DNA of 49,485 nucleotides from Candidatus Kuenenia stuttgartensis (GTDB lineage Bacteria; Planctomycetota; UBA11346): NCBI GenBank assembly GCA_945876185.1, contig CAMCMZ010000003.1:79454-128938 (forward strand), in the 5' to 3' direction. A model generated the notes under the pieces. The model did not search any database, was not told the origin of the DNA, and saw only the letters and a list, made by a program, of their open reading frames with translations. Positions 42,200 to 49,485 of the stretch are shown in pieces; position 1 is the first letter of the stretch, and every line of letters begins with the position of its first letter. A program made the position numbers and the translations under genes.

Positions 42200-42709
42200 A
42201 TGGCCTACCTGACCATCCGCATCAAGGGCGTTGAATCCTATTCCAGGCAGGCCCTCGACAAGGACCGCATCGTCCTTGGCCGCGCCTCGGCCGCCGACCT
42301 GCCGATCAAGCATTCCAGCATCTCGCGCGAGCACTGCGCCTTCGTGCGCCAGGGCGAGACCTGGCTCGTCGAGGATCTCGGCAGTGCCAACGGCACGATG
42401 GTGAACAAGGCCAAGATCAGCGAGCGCACCGAACTCAAGGAACGCGACATCGTCGCCGCTGGCCATGCCCGCCTGACCTTCCACGCCACGGCGATGCCGG
42501 CGGTCGAGGCGGCGATCGATCTCAACCTGAATGAGGCCGGCGAGGACGCCGGCGGCCCGACGCACAAACGCGGCGAGAACGATCCCGCCGAGGCGACGGC
42601 GTGCGCCTCTTGCGGCGGCTGGTTCTCGATCGCCCACCGCCTGGCGGGCGACCGCATGGAATGCCCGCGCTGCCGCCACGACAACCTCGTGCCAGCGCTG
42701 TCGTCGTAG
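42200..42709 (+). CDS. FHA domain protein with C-terminal zinc ribbon
   Basis: 169 aa. The FHA domain (about 1-95) shows RIVLGRASAADLP, SSISREHCAF and GSANGTMVNKAKI, the canonical Arg, Ser and Asn positions for phosphothreonine binding. After a flexible acidic linker come two CxxC pairs, CASC (about 136) and CPRC (about 157), giving a small zinc ribbon. It is a signalling adaptor candidate for Ser/Thr kinases, with no kinase seen nearby. The next gene, a CAP-domain protein, follows on the same strand after 60 bp. Confidence 0.85.
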   Translation: MAYLTIRIKGVESYSRQALDKDRIVLGRASAADLPIKHSSISREHCAFVRQGETWLVEDLGSANGTMVNKAKISERTELKERDIVAAGHARLTFHATAMPAVEAAIDLNLNEAGEDAGGPTHKRGENDPAEATACASCGGWFSIAHRLAGDRMECPRCRHDNLVPALSS

Positions 42710-42769
42710 ACCCTGCCCCACGGCGCATTTTCCAGCGGCCTGATGCGGTTTCAGCGGGTATCATCCCCC

Positions 42770-44164
42770 ATGCGCACCCTCATCGCCGGTTCGCTCTGCT
42801 TTTCCGCCTGCTCCGTCGGCTTCGCCTGGGCCGGTGAGGCCGCCCAGGTCTATCAGGCGGCATCAGCGGAACCGACCCCGGACGAGGTGGTCATCCTGGA
42901 GCTGATCAACCGCTTCCGCGCCGATCCAGTCGGTGAGGCCGCGCGGATTCTCGCCGCCAGCCCAGCGGAAAAAACGTGGTGCCTCAAGGACGTGGACACG
43001 ACGATGTTCACTGACGAATTGAAGGCGCTCAAACCCGCCCCGCCCCTGGTCTTCAACCTGCAGCTGCTTGCCTGTGCCCGCAAGCACAGCCATTACATGA
43101 TCCTCAACGGCCTGTCGCACGACGAGGATCCGGGCAAGGCGGGGTTCACCGGCAAGTCCCCGAGCGAGCGGGCGAAGGCGGCCGGCTACCGCGTGACTGC
43201 GCTGGGCGAGAATTGCTACGCCGGTGCGGCCGGCGCGTTCAACAGCCACATCGGTTTCGTCGTCGACCCCGGCAAGGGTGGCTCTGGCGGCATGCAGCCC
43301 AAGCGCGGTCATCGCATGAACCTGATCAATCCCCAGTTCAGTGAGGTCGGCCCCGGCACGGTACCGAACGGCAAGGGGCTGTCGGTCACCCATGTCCTGG
43401 GCAAGGGCGAACGCGCCACCGGCGGGGTCGCCTTCGTCGATGCGAACGGCAACGGCGTCTACGATGCCGGTGAAGGGCGCGGTGGCGTGGTGATCACAGG
43501 GGGCAATGGCGCCAGTGTGAAAACGTGGGTTTCAGGTGCCTTCACCCTGGGGCTCAAGTCGGACGCTGCCGGCAGCCTGACTGCCGAATACGCCGGGGCG
43601 CGCTACACGCTGAACTATCCTGCCGGCAAGGACAACGTGCGTTTCTGCTGGGCGATCCCGAGCAAATCCGAACTCGCCCTGGCCGACCGCCTGATCGCGA
43701 GCACTGCGGCGAGCACGCCGGAATCGTCGGCTCGGCTGCGCGCCCAGGTCGAACTCGCCCTGGCGTCACGCTCGTGGACGCTCGACGCCGAGCGCGCCGC
43801 CCGGATCAAGGAGCTGATCGGCGATATCGGTTCCCGGCTGGACGCCGCGATGAAGTCCGCGCGCGAAGCGCTGGCTGCCGGCGACAAGACCGCCACGAAA
43901 ACCATCGCTGACGCCGCCAAGCCCTGGCGCGCGACCCCGGCCGAAGCCTGGTTCCGCGAGGCCGAGCTCTGCCTGCGCCTGACCAGCCCGGCAGAGGACC
44001 TCATCCGCCGCGCAGGTTCAGCCAACAAGGCGGAACGGCCAGTGCCGTCCGCGATCCGGGCGACGCTCGCGGACCTGCGCACGAACCGCACGGGCTTGAA
44101 GGATCCTGGCTTCCAGGCCTACCTGGATGGTCTCATCACCCGGCTGAAGGCCGTTGAACCGTGA
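42770..44164 (+). CDS. Secreted CAP (SCP/PR-1) domain protein
   Basis: 464 aa from the ATG at 42770, giving a clean signal peptide (MRTLIAGSLCFSACSVGFAWA). The CAP core follows: ELINRFRADPVGEA, LLACARKHSHYMILNGLSHDED, SERAKAAGYRV, LGENCYAG and GHRMNLINPQFSEVGPG, with the conserved His/Glu pocket. Residues 215-300 form a SpaA/Cna-like beta segment (VDANGNGVYDAGEGRGGVVI). The last ~150 residues are helical and Ala-rich. Bacterial CAP proteins are extracellular with unknown biochemical activity. An ATG 27 bp upstream is less suitable for secretion. Confidence 0.88.
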   Translation: MRTLIAGSLCFSACSVGFAWAGEAAQVYQAASAEPTPDEVVILELINRFRADPVGEAARILAASPAEKTWCLKDVDTTMFTDELKALKPAPPLVFNLQLLACARKHSHYMILNGLSHDEDPGKAGFTGKSPSERAKAAGYRVTALGENCYAGAAGAFNSHIGFVVDPGKGGSGGMQPKRGHRMNLINPQFSEVGPGTVPNGKGLSVTHVLGKGERATGGVAFVDANGNGVYDAGEGRGGVVITGGNGASVKTWVSGAFTLGLKSDAAGSLTAEYAGARYTLNYPAGKDNVRFCWAIPSKSELALADRLIASTAASTPESSARLRAQVELALASRSWTLDAERAARIKELIGDIGSRLDAAMKSAREALAAGDKTATKTIADAAKPWRATPAEAWFREAELCLRLTSPAEDLIRRAGSANKAERPVPSAIRATLADLRTNRTGLKDPGFQAYLDGLITRLKAVEP

Positions 44165-44171
44165 TCAGCCT

Positions 44172-44612
44172 TTAATGCAGGATAATCGCGCCGGCGATGA
44201 CGGCGACCAGTCCCGCCACGCGGTAGACCAGCACGTCGCCGGGATCGACCATGATGCTGCGGCGCAGCATACGGTGATAGACGATGGATTCGCCTTGGCA
44301 GACCCACCGGGCGCCGACGAACAGCGCCAGGCCAGGGATGATCAGGGCCAGGCTGGCGAGGAAGGCCTGGTGCAGGTCGAGGATCGAACGCGACAGGATG
44401 CCGATGCCGGCGCAGGTGCTGAGGACCAGAGCGAGGACCAGCACGTGGGCGACGCTGAGTCGGAGTCCGGCCCGGGGCGCGGTGGCGGGAAGGCGGTCGA
44501 TGATCGCGAACAACAAGGATTCCGAGGGCGGATTGCCCTGCCCATGCTGGCGGTAGTGATGCTGCAGCAGACGGTCGAGCTGCTCGGTATCCGGGTGGTT
44601 GGGGCTGCTCAT
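44172..44612 (-). CDS. Small membrane protein, unknown
   Basis: 146 aa from the ATG at 44612. A soluble N-terminal region (LDRLLQHHYRQHGQGNPP) is followed by two or three hydrophobic helices (VAHVLVLALVLSTCAGIGIL, LASLALIIPGLALFVGA, VAGLVAVIAGAIIL). I do not recognise the family. It is the last gene of the leftward run after thiS, 109 bp away. Its stop lies 7 bp from the stop of the CAP-domain gene. Confidence 0.7.
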   Translation of the reverse strand: MSSPNHPDTEQLDRLLQHHYRQHGQGNPPSESLLFAIIDRLPATAPRAGLRLSVAHVLVLALVLSTCAGIGILSRSILDLHQAFLASLALIIPGLALFVGARWVCQGESIVYHRMLRRSIMVDPGDVLVYRVAGLVAVIAGAIILH

Positions 44613-44721
44613 CTCAGGAAAGACGATGCTTTCCGCTGCGATCGGACAGGCCCGAACACGATCCGGCCCCAGGTGTGTCACACAAGGGCGACTTGGGCAC
44701 CAGGACTGTTGGCGGCGAACT

Positions 44722-44922
44722 TCAGCCGCCGCCGACCAGGGTGACGATCTCCAGCCGGTCGCCCTCAGCCAGGACGGTGGTCGCATGGTCGGAACGCCGC
44801 ACCAGGTTGCGGTTGCGCTCGACCGCGCTGCGCGTCGCCGGAAGATTCAACTGCGTTAGCAGCGCGGCGATGGTGCTATCCGGAGGGACTTCGGTCGACT
44901 GGTCGTTGACGATGATGTGCAT
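44722..44922 (-). CDS. thiS: Sulfur carrier protein ThiS
   Basis: 66 aa, a normal ThiS length. It has the beta-grasp opening MHIIVNDQ, LLTQLNLPA, the VERNRNLV block, LAEGDRLEIVTLV, and the C-terminal Gly-Gly-Gly whose terminal Gly is thiocarboxylated to feed thiazole synthesis. No thiG, thiF or thiO lies nearby, so its partners are elsewhere. It is 17 bp downstream of the redoxin gene, in an apparent operon. Confidence 0.92.
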   Translation of the reverse strand: MHIIVNDQSTEVPPDSTIAALLTQLNLPATRSAVERNRNLVRRSDHATTVLAEGDRLEIVTLVGGG

Positions 44923-44939
44923 AGAGGCGGTGACCGGAA

Positions 44940-46169
44940 TCAGGGCACGAACGGCACATCGGCGGGCGGTTTCACCGGTTGCGCCGCCGGCTGGCCAAGC
45001 GCCGTGGCGACCTTCGCCGCCACCTGGTCCGGGGCGGCGACCAGGTCGACGGCGGCCACCTTGCCAGCGGCCGTGACCAGGATGAGGGCGGGCACGGCGT
45101 CGACGTGCCAGGCGTCGTCGAGGTCGGTGTCCCAGCCGATGGCGTCGCCGATCACCGGGAAGGTGACGCCATGGCGTTCGACCCAGGCGGGGATGCGCGG
45201 CACGGTGTCTTTGTTGTCGAGGCTGACCGCGACCACCTGGAGCTGCGACGGCGCATCGGTGGCAAGTTGCTGCACGACGGGGGCGAGCAGGGTGCAGGGA
45301 TCGGACCAGGTGGTGAAGAACCATACCAGTACCGGCTTTCCGGCGCTGGTGGCGAGATCGACATTGCCCGGCTTGCCGTCGAGCCGCTTGGCTGCCAACT
45401 TGGGTGCCTGCTGTCCGACCAGCTTTTGGCCCCCGGTCATCGCGGTCTCGCCCATCATCTGCGCCGCCGGATCGCTGGCGTGTTCGGTGAGGAAGGCCTG
45501 GATGGCATCCGGCTTGGCGCCGCTGCGCTCCATCGCCAGCAGGCGCAAGGCGTAGACCGGCACCCGTTCGTCTGCCCGCCCGTCACGCAGCAGGACCAGG
45601 GCGCGGTCGAGGCGGGCGAGGATCCCGGCGGGGTCGGGGCCGGCCGCGTTCTTGTCCCCGGCGAGGCGGGCCGCGCGCGCGCCGGCCTGCAGGGCGATCA
45701 GGCGTTCGGCCTCGGCGACCTGTGCCCGCGCGGCCGCCTTGGGGCCGCAATCGCCGAGATCCTTCACCGCGTCCTCAGCGGGCAGGATCGAGGCGGGATC
45801 CTGGGCCCGGCGCCAGCGCTTCTGCCACGCCGCCACCGCGACCAGGCCGATTCGTTCGCGCAGCGCCGGAGCGGCACCGGCGGCGATCTCGCGCACCAGC
45901 TTCTCTGCGGCTTCGGGATCGTTGGCGTCCACCAGCGCTTCGGCGAGATCCAGGCGCAGCTCGGCGACCTCGCCGGATTTGAGGCCGAGGTCGCCCTTGA
46001 GCAGATCGCGCAGCACTTTCGCCCGCGCGGGGCTGTCGGGTTCTTCAGTGTCTTCCGGCTTCAGCGACTCAGCGACCAGCTTGCGCACGTCATCCAGGCT
46101 GGCTGCCGGCAAGGTCAGCGGCAGGCAGGTCAGGACACAGCCGGCGAGGAGGGCGATGCGCACGGGCAT
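44940..46169 (-). CDS. Exported redoxin/TlpA-like protein lacking the CxxC pair
   Basis: 409 aa from the ATG at 46169, which gives a signal peptide (MPVRIALLAGCVLTCLPLTLPA); LAGC could alternatively be a lipobox. About 25-265 is helical and TPR-like (AEAERLIALQAG). The C-terminal thioredoxin-fold domain has VGQQAPKLAAKRLDG, VLVWFFTTWSDPC, FPVIGD and VDAVPALILV (cis-Pro). The usual WCxxC reads WSDPC, so the N-terminal catalytic Cys is Ser and only one thiol remains. Classical disulfide reduction is unlikely. It lies 50 bp downstream of the PQQ propeller gene. Confidence 0.85.
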   Translation of the reverse strand: MPVRIALLAGCVLTCLPLTLPAASLDDVRKLVAESLKPEDTEEPDSPARAKVLRDLLKGDLGLKSGEVAELRLDLAEALVDANDPEAAEKLVREIAAGAAPALRERIGLVAVAAWQKRWRRAQDPASILPAEDAVKDLGDCGPKAAARAQVAEAERLIALQAGARAARLAGDKNAAGPDPAGILARLDRALVLLRDGRADERVPVYALRLLAMERSGAKPDAIQAFLTEHASDPAAQMMGETAMTGGQKLVGQQAPKLAAKRLDGKPGNVDLATSAGKPVLVWFFTTWSDPCTLLAPVVQQLATDAPSQLQVVAVSLDNKDTVPRIPAWVERHGVTFPVIGDAIGWDTDLDDAWHVDAVPALILVTAAGKVAAVDLVAAPDQVAAKVATALGQPAAQPVKPPADVPFVP

Positions 46170-46219
46170 GCGCACAGGAAGGCGCGCATACAATCGCTGG
46201 TTGGCCGGATGGGCGGGAC

Positions 46220-47503
46220 TCACTTCGGTTTTGCGGCGGCGATGCAGTACAGGCTGCTGTCGGAACGGATGAAGATCCGGCCAGGCGCGAAGGCGGGCGA
46301 GGAATTGAAGCTGTCGGCCAGGTCGCAATGGCCGAGACGGGCGAAGGTCGGCCCGGTCTTGATCACGTGGGTGGCACTGCTGCCGAAAGCGTACAGCCGT
46401 CCATCGATGATCGTGGGCGAGGCGTAGGTCGCCTGGTCCGGCTGTTCGGCAGCGGTTTTCAGCGCTTCTTCGTACAGCACCTTACGGGTCTTGAGATCGA
46501 CGCAGACCAGGGCGTCGGTGAAGAAGTAGACGCGTTCGCCGTCGCTGACCGGACTGACCGAGTTGGGGAATTTCAGACCCTCGGTCTTGAGCTCGGTGAG
46601 GCTGAGGACCGTGGCCTCTTTCGCCAGGTTGCCCTTGCCATCGGTCTTGACGCCGAAGAGGCCAGCACCCTCAAAGGTCCCGATCGCCAGGCCGCCGGCA
46701 AAGACCGGCGTCGGGGCGACATCGCCCGTCCACAGCGAATCGGCATTCCAGATCTTCGCGCCGGTAGCCGGGTCATAGCCGCCCAGGCCGGGATTGCCCA
46801 TCAGGATGACTTGGTGGCCGGCGCCGATCTTGGCCAGGATCGGCGAGCACCAGCCGCTTTCGTTGATCGGTTTCGCCCAGCGCTTCTCGCCGGTGGCGGC
46901 GTCGAAGGCGATGAGTTCCGAGCTCTGCACCAGCACGTTGCCCTGATAGCGCAGCAGCGAGTTCGACAATCCCCACATGTTGTCGGGTTTGCCGAGGTAC
47001 ACCGTCCAAGTCAGCTTGCCGGTTTGCGCGTCAAAGGCCGCGACCTGGCCGCTGGCGTAGAACGCATGCAGGAACTTGCCGTCGACCACCGGGGTCGGGA
47101 CGGCATGGATGCCGGTCATGGCGTGGGCGGCGTATTCCAGGTCGACATTGGCGTCTGCTGGCAACTCGGTCTTCCAGATCAGCTTGCCGGTATCGGCGGC
47201 GAAGCAGAACGCACCGCGTTTTTCCTTGATAGCGCCGCTGAGGTAGACGCGGTCATTCCACACCACTGGGCTGCTCAGGCCCTCCAGCGGCACTGCGACC
47301 TTCCAGGCGATGTTCTGATTCTTGCTTTCGCTCCAGGTCACCGGCAGGTCCTTCTGCCCGGTGATCCCCGACTGCTCGGGCCCGCGGAAAGCCGGCCAGT
47401 TGGCTTCCCAGCCGGTCGGAAGGGGCGAGGCGTCACCAGCGGCAAGGCCGATCGGCAGCAGGGCGAGGGCGGACAGGACGAGGCGCGAAGCGGTGCGGAT
47501 CAT
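46220..47503 (-). CDS. Secreted PQQ-type beta-propeller protein (BamB-like)
   Basis: 427 aa from the ATG at 47503, giving a signal peptide (MIRTASRLVLSALALLPIGLAAG) and a GGGAG ribosome site. The mature start WPAFRGPEQSGIT is the typical opening of planctomycete PQQ-repeat proteins. Blades show the recurring W-K/T plus AFDAQTGKLTW, YDPATGAKIW and AFDAATGEKRW motifs. The DTGKLIWK blade near 95 begins the series. It is an extracytoplasmic scaffold or a dehydrogenase-like propeller; PQQ binding is not shown. It lies between pheA (115 bp) and the redoxin gene. Confidence 0.9.
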   Translation of the reverse strand: MIRTASRLVLSALALLPIGLAAGDASPLPTGWEANWPAFRGPEQSGITGQKDLPVTWSESKNQNIAWKVAVPLEGLSSPVVWNDRVYLSGAIKEKRGAFCFAADTGKLIWKTELPADANVDLEYAAHAMTGIHAVPTPVVDGKFLHAFYASGQVAAFDAQTGKLTWTVYLGKPDNMWGLSNSLLRYQGNVLVQSSELIAFDAATGEKRWAKPINESGWCSPILAKIGAGHQVILMGNPGLGGYDPATGAKIWNADSLWTGDVAPTPVFAGGLAIGTFEGAGLFGVKTDGKGNLAKEATVLSLTELKTEGLKFPNSVSPVSDGERVYFFTDALVCVDLKTRKVLYEEALKTAAEQPDQATYASPTIIDGRLYAFGSSATHVIKTGPTFARLGHCDLADSFNSSPAFAPGRIFIRSDSSLYCIAAAKPK

Positions 47504-47618
47504 GGGATCTCCCGGAGGGGGCGCTGAGTGGAGGTGATGCGGGTGAAGGCGTTGGTCGCGGGTGAATCTGGGTTCAGGGTCTGACGAGCAAGCGATGACC
47601 AGGCGGAGGAGCCGGAGG

Positions 47619-48725
47619 TCACTCGTTGAGCGGCATCTCGGCGCGCGGGAAGGAACCAAGCACCTCCAGGGTCGAGGTCGAGGCGGCGAGTTCTTTGAGC
47701 GCCGCACTGACCGGTGCGTCGTCCTGGTGGCCCTCGAAATCGATAAAGAACAGGTATTCCCAGGGACGCCGACGCGACGGCCGGCTTTCGATGCGGCACA
47801 GGGAAATGCCGCGCCGGTGGAACGGTAGCAGGCAGTCGTAAAGCGCACCGGGCCGGTTCTGCACCCCGAACATCAGCGCGGTCTTGTCGTTGCCGGTTGG
47901 CTTCGCCGCGAGGGCCGGCAGGGCGATCACCACGAAGCGGGTGATGTTGTTGGGATTGTCCTGCACATCCGCCGCCAGCACCGGCAGGCCATACGCGGCG
48001 GCGGCGTCTTCCGACCCAAGCGCGGCGGCCTCGGGTTCGCTCGCGGCACGTTCAGCGGCCTTGGTGGTCGACACCACGTCGATCAGTTCGATCCCCGGCA
48101 GATTGGCGGCGAGCCAGCGCCGGCACTGCGCGAACACGGTGTTGCGCGAGTAGATGCGCTTGATCGCGGCCCGACCGCAGCGCGCCATGAGGTGGTGCCG
48201 CACGCGCAGATGGAGTTCGCTGACGATGCGCAGGTGGGTCGCCAGGAAGGCGTCGATGGTGTCGGTGATCGAGCCATCGGTCGAGTTCTCGATCGGCACC
48301 ACGCCGTAGTCGGCGCGGCGTTTTTCGACCTCGGTGAACACCGCGCCGATGTCGTCGACCGCCAGGTACGACACGCTGCCGCCGAACTTCAGCCGCGCCG
48401 CGAGATGGGTGAAAGCCCCGGGCTGCCCGAAGTGGCAGATCGCGAGCGGCCGTTCGAGCGCGAAGCTGGCCGACATGATCTCGCGCCAGATCGCGTGCAG
48501 GCTGGGCGCGGGCATCGGCCCGGCGCTGAGCGCGGTGACCCGGTCGAGCACCTCTTTTTCGCGGTGCGGCACGAAGATCGCGCTGCCCTCGCCGGTGCCG
48601 GCGCTGGCCTTGGCGCGACCGACGTCGCGCGCGGCGGTGGCCCGGCGGTTGATCAGGCGCACCAACTCGGCGTCGATCTCATCGATGGTGCGGCGGGCGG
48701 CGGCGAGGTCGGAGGCTGGGTCCAT
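47619..48725 (-). CDS. pheA: Bifunctional chorismate mutase / prephenate dehydratase (P-protein)
   Basis: 368 aa. The AroQ chorismate mutase domain (about 1-90: IDEIDAELVRLINRR, HREKEVLDRV) is followed by the prephenate dehydratase domain (about 95-275: PGAFTHLAA, YGVVPIENSTDGSI, SELHLRVRHHLM, ALGSEDAAAAYGL, ITRFVVIA with the catalytic TRF). The ACT domain (about 285-360) has GALYDCLLPF and ESRPSRRRPWEYLFF, the phenylalanine-sensing motif. It makes phenylpyruvate from chorismate and should be feedback inhibited by Phe. It follows greA on the same strand after 81 bp. Confidence 0.96.
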   Translation of the reverse strand: MDPASDLAAARRTIDEIDAELVRLINRRATAARDVGRAKASAGTGEGSAIFVPHREKEVLDRVTALSAGPMPAPSLHAIWREIMSASFALERPLAICHFGQPGAFTHLAARLKFGGSVSYLAVDDIGAVFTEVEKRRADYGVVPIENSTDGSITDTIDAFLATHLRIVSELHLRVRHHLMARCGRAAIKRIYSRNTVFAQCRRWLAANLPGIELIDVVSTTKAAERAASEPEAAALGSEDAAAAYGLPVLAADVQDNPNNITRFVVIALPALAAKPTGNDKTALMFGVQNRPGALYDCLLPFHRRGISLCRIESRPSRRRPWEYLFFIDFEGHQDDAPVSAALKELAASTSTLEVLGSFPRAEMPLNE

Positions 48726-48806
48726 GGGCTCGGGAACGCTGCGGGTCGGTGGTGGCGGTGGTGACGACGTTGGTGGCGGTGACGGTGACGGTAGTTGAAA
48801 GCAGGC
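48726..48806 (-). other. G-rich degenerate simple repeat in the greA-pheA gap
   Basis: Short intergenic run with repeated GGTGGCGGTGG and GGTGACGG units on the plus strand, effectively a degenerate GGTGRC hexamer repeat (about 48747-48790). No gene or terminator is evident. Confidence 0.5.
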
Positions 48807-49274
48807 TCAGTACGTGATGGTCTTGACCTTGAACTTGATCGTGCCGGCCGGCGCGACCACCGTGATGGTGTCGCCGATCTTCTTGCCCAGCAGGGCCGAG
48901 CCCATCGGGCTGGAGGTGAGGATCTTGTTGTCGAGCGGATCGTCCTCGCCGTCGCCGACCAGGCGCCATTCCTCGACCGACTTGTCCTTGAGGTCCTGCA
49001 GGGTGACGATCGCGCCAAAGGCGATCCGGCTGGTGTCGATCTGGCTCTCATCCACCACCACGGCGTGCGAGAGCTTGCCCTTCAGCTCGGTCTCGCGCGC
49101 CCGGAGCATGCCCATCTCTTCACGGGCGGCGTGGTATTCGGAGTTTTCCTTGAGGTCGCCCTTCTCGCGCGCCTCTTCGATGGCCTTCGCCACGACCGGG
49201 ATCTTGGCCTGCACGTCGTTGAGATCCGCCTGGAGCTTGCGCTTGCCTTCTTTGGTTACGGGGATCTGGCTCAT
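48807..49274 (-). CDS. greA: Transcription elongation factor GreA
   Basis: 155 aa, the usual size. The N-terminal coiled coil carries the acidic tip EKGDLKENSEYHAAREE (about 38-54), which reaches the RNA polymerase secondary channel to stimulate cleavage of backtracked RNA. The C-terminal FKBP-like domain has GAIVTLQDL, DNKILTSSPMGSALLGKKIGD and a short terminal strand. GGAG lies 5 nt before the ATG at 49274. It is preceded by an intrinsic terminator-like hairpin (49305-49333) that leaves little room for a separate promoter. Confidence 0.95.
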   Translation of the reverse strand: MSQIPVTKEGKRKLQADLNDVQAKIPVVAKAIEEAREKGDLKENSEYHAAREEMGMLRARETELKGKLSHAVVVDESQIDTSRIAFGAIVTLQDLKDKSVEEWRLVGDGEDDPLDNKILTSSPMGSALLGKKIGDTITVVAPAGTIKFKVKTITY

Positions 49275-49304
49275 GTCGGCTCCAGGATGCAGTCACGTCG
49301 GGAC

Positions 49305-49333
49305 AAAAAATCGCAGGCCCGGACGGGCCTGCG
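49305..49333 (-). terminator. Intrinsic terminator (possible greA attenuator)
   Basis: On the minus strand, CGCAGGCCCG and CGGGCCTGCG pair over 10 bp with a 2-nt TC loop (49312-49333) and are followed by A plus T6 (49305-49311), a textbook intrinsic terminator. It ends 30 nt before the greA ATG. A TTGACT (49411-49416) and CATGCT (49390-49395) pair upstream could be its promoter, with a ~109-nt leader. Confidence 0.85.
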
Positions 49334-49485
49334 CGAGGGTTACGCCGTGGGCGGCGGGGGGACGGAAACCCGCACCGGCCAAGGTCCGGAGCATGGATTC
49401 CGCCTCGGGAAGTCAACGCGGGCATGGATCGGCCGGGCCTGGGAGCGCGCCGCTCCGCAGCGCAAAAAAAAGGGGAAGCGCCGCG

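Noticed and set aside
49441..49485. A8 run at the window end as a terminator
   Set aside because: On the plus strand the run is A, not T; on the minus strand the T8 run has no clean hairpin before it inside the window.

Overview
The window is a gene-dense, high-GC (clearly above 60%) bacterial chromosome segment with about 42 protein-coding genes or gene remnants and no rRNA or recognisable tRNA. The gene content points to a Gram-negative member of the PVC group, most likely a planctomycete or close relative. Supporting features are a VWA/glutamine-amidotransferase-like membrane protein, a FHA-GAF-sigma54 activator, a secreted PQQ-type beta-propeller, a SUMF1-type (FGE-like) secreted protein with a LamG-like tail, a lipoprotein, and intergenic repeats reading GRRDAGAPRK-like peptides when translated. 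This placement is inference; no marker rRNA is present.

Layout. 1-9.5 kb: end of a large membrane protein, a vapBC toxin-antitoxin pair, mutS, and divergently a three-module one-carbon enzyme (FolD, homocysteine methyltransferase, MTHFR-like), then an orphan ABC ATPase. 9.6-18.2 kb: a calcium-loop protein, then a leftward series (cytosolic 5'-nucleotidase, Xer recombinase, EboE-like TIM barrel, C45 acyltransferase), then rightward a methyltransferase and an ABC-F ATPase. 18.2-24.8 kb: a small unknown gene, higBA, a YgiQ radical SAM enzyme, a TIM-barrel isomerase, tsaD and a carboxylesterase. 24.8-33.5 kb: sufE, a 5'-truncated yqhD-like remnant, an AAA/DUF4143 ATPase behind a perfect AT-rich palindrome, a lipoprotein, a large unknown exported protein, the sigma54 activator, and a cytochrome c gene broken by a 14-bp tandem duplication. 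33.5-42.1 kb: a CstA permease with a fused YbdD-like tail, the FGE-like/LamG protein, an SDR dehydrogenase, an esterase, and a panC-aldo/keto reductase pair. 42.2-49.5 kb: a FHA/zinc-ribbon protein, a CAP-domain protein, then a leftward run greA-pheA-PQQ propeller-redoxin-thiS-membrane protein.

The most unusual feature is the intergenic DNA. Three ~109-bp copies of one palindromic-ended repeat (family A) occur only in tail-to-tail gaps. Two copies lie one nucleotide beyond a stop codon, in the same orientation relative to that gene. An inner stem shows a compensatory base-pair change between copies. I interpret the family as a mobile or dispersed bidirectional terminator / 3'-end element. A second family (B, two 89-bp copies with 14-bp inverted ends and two inner hairpins) and a third (C, a 108-bp tandem duplicate with GC hairpins) share the folded architecture but not the sequence.

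Other points of interest are the FolD-HMT-MTHFR fusion with a substituted catalytic Lys, the CstA-YbdD fusion, an intrinsic terminator 30 nt upstream of greA that resembles an attenuator, the fresh cytochrome c frameshift, and a redoxin that has lost its CxxC pair.
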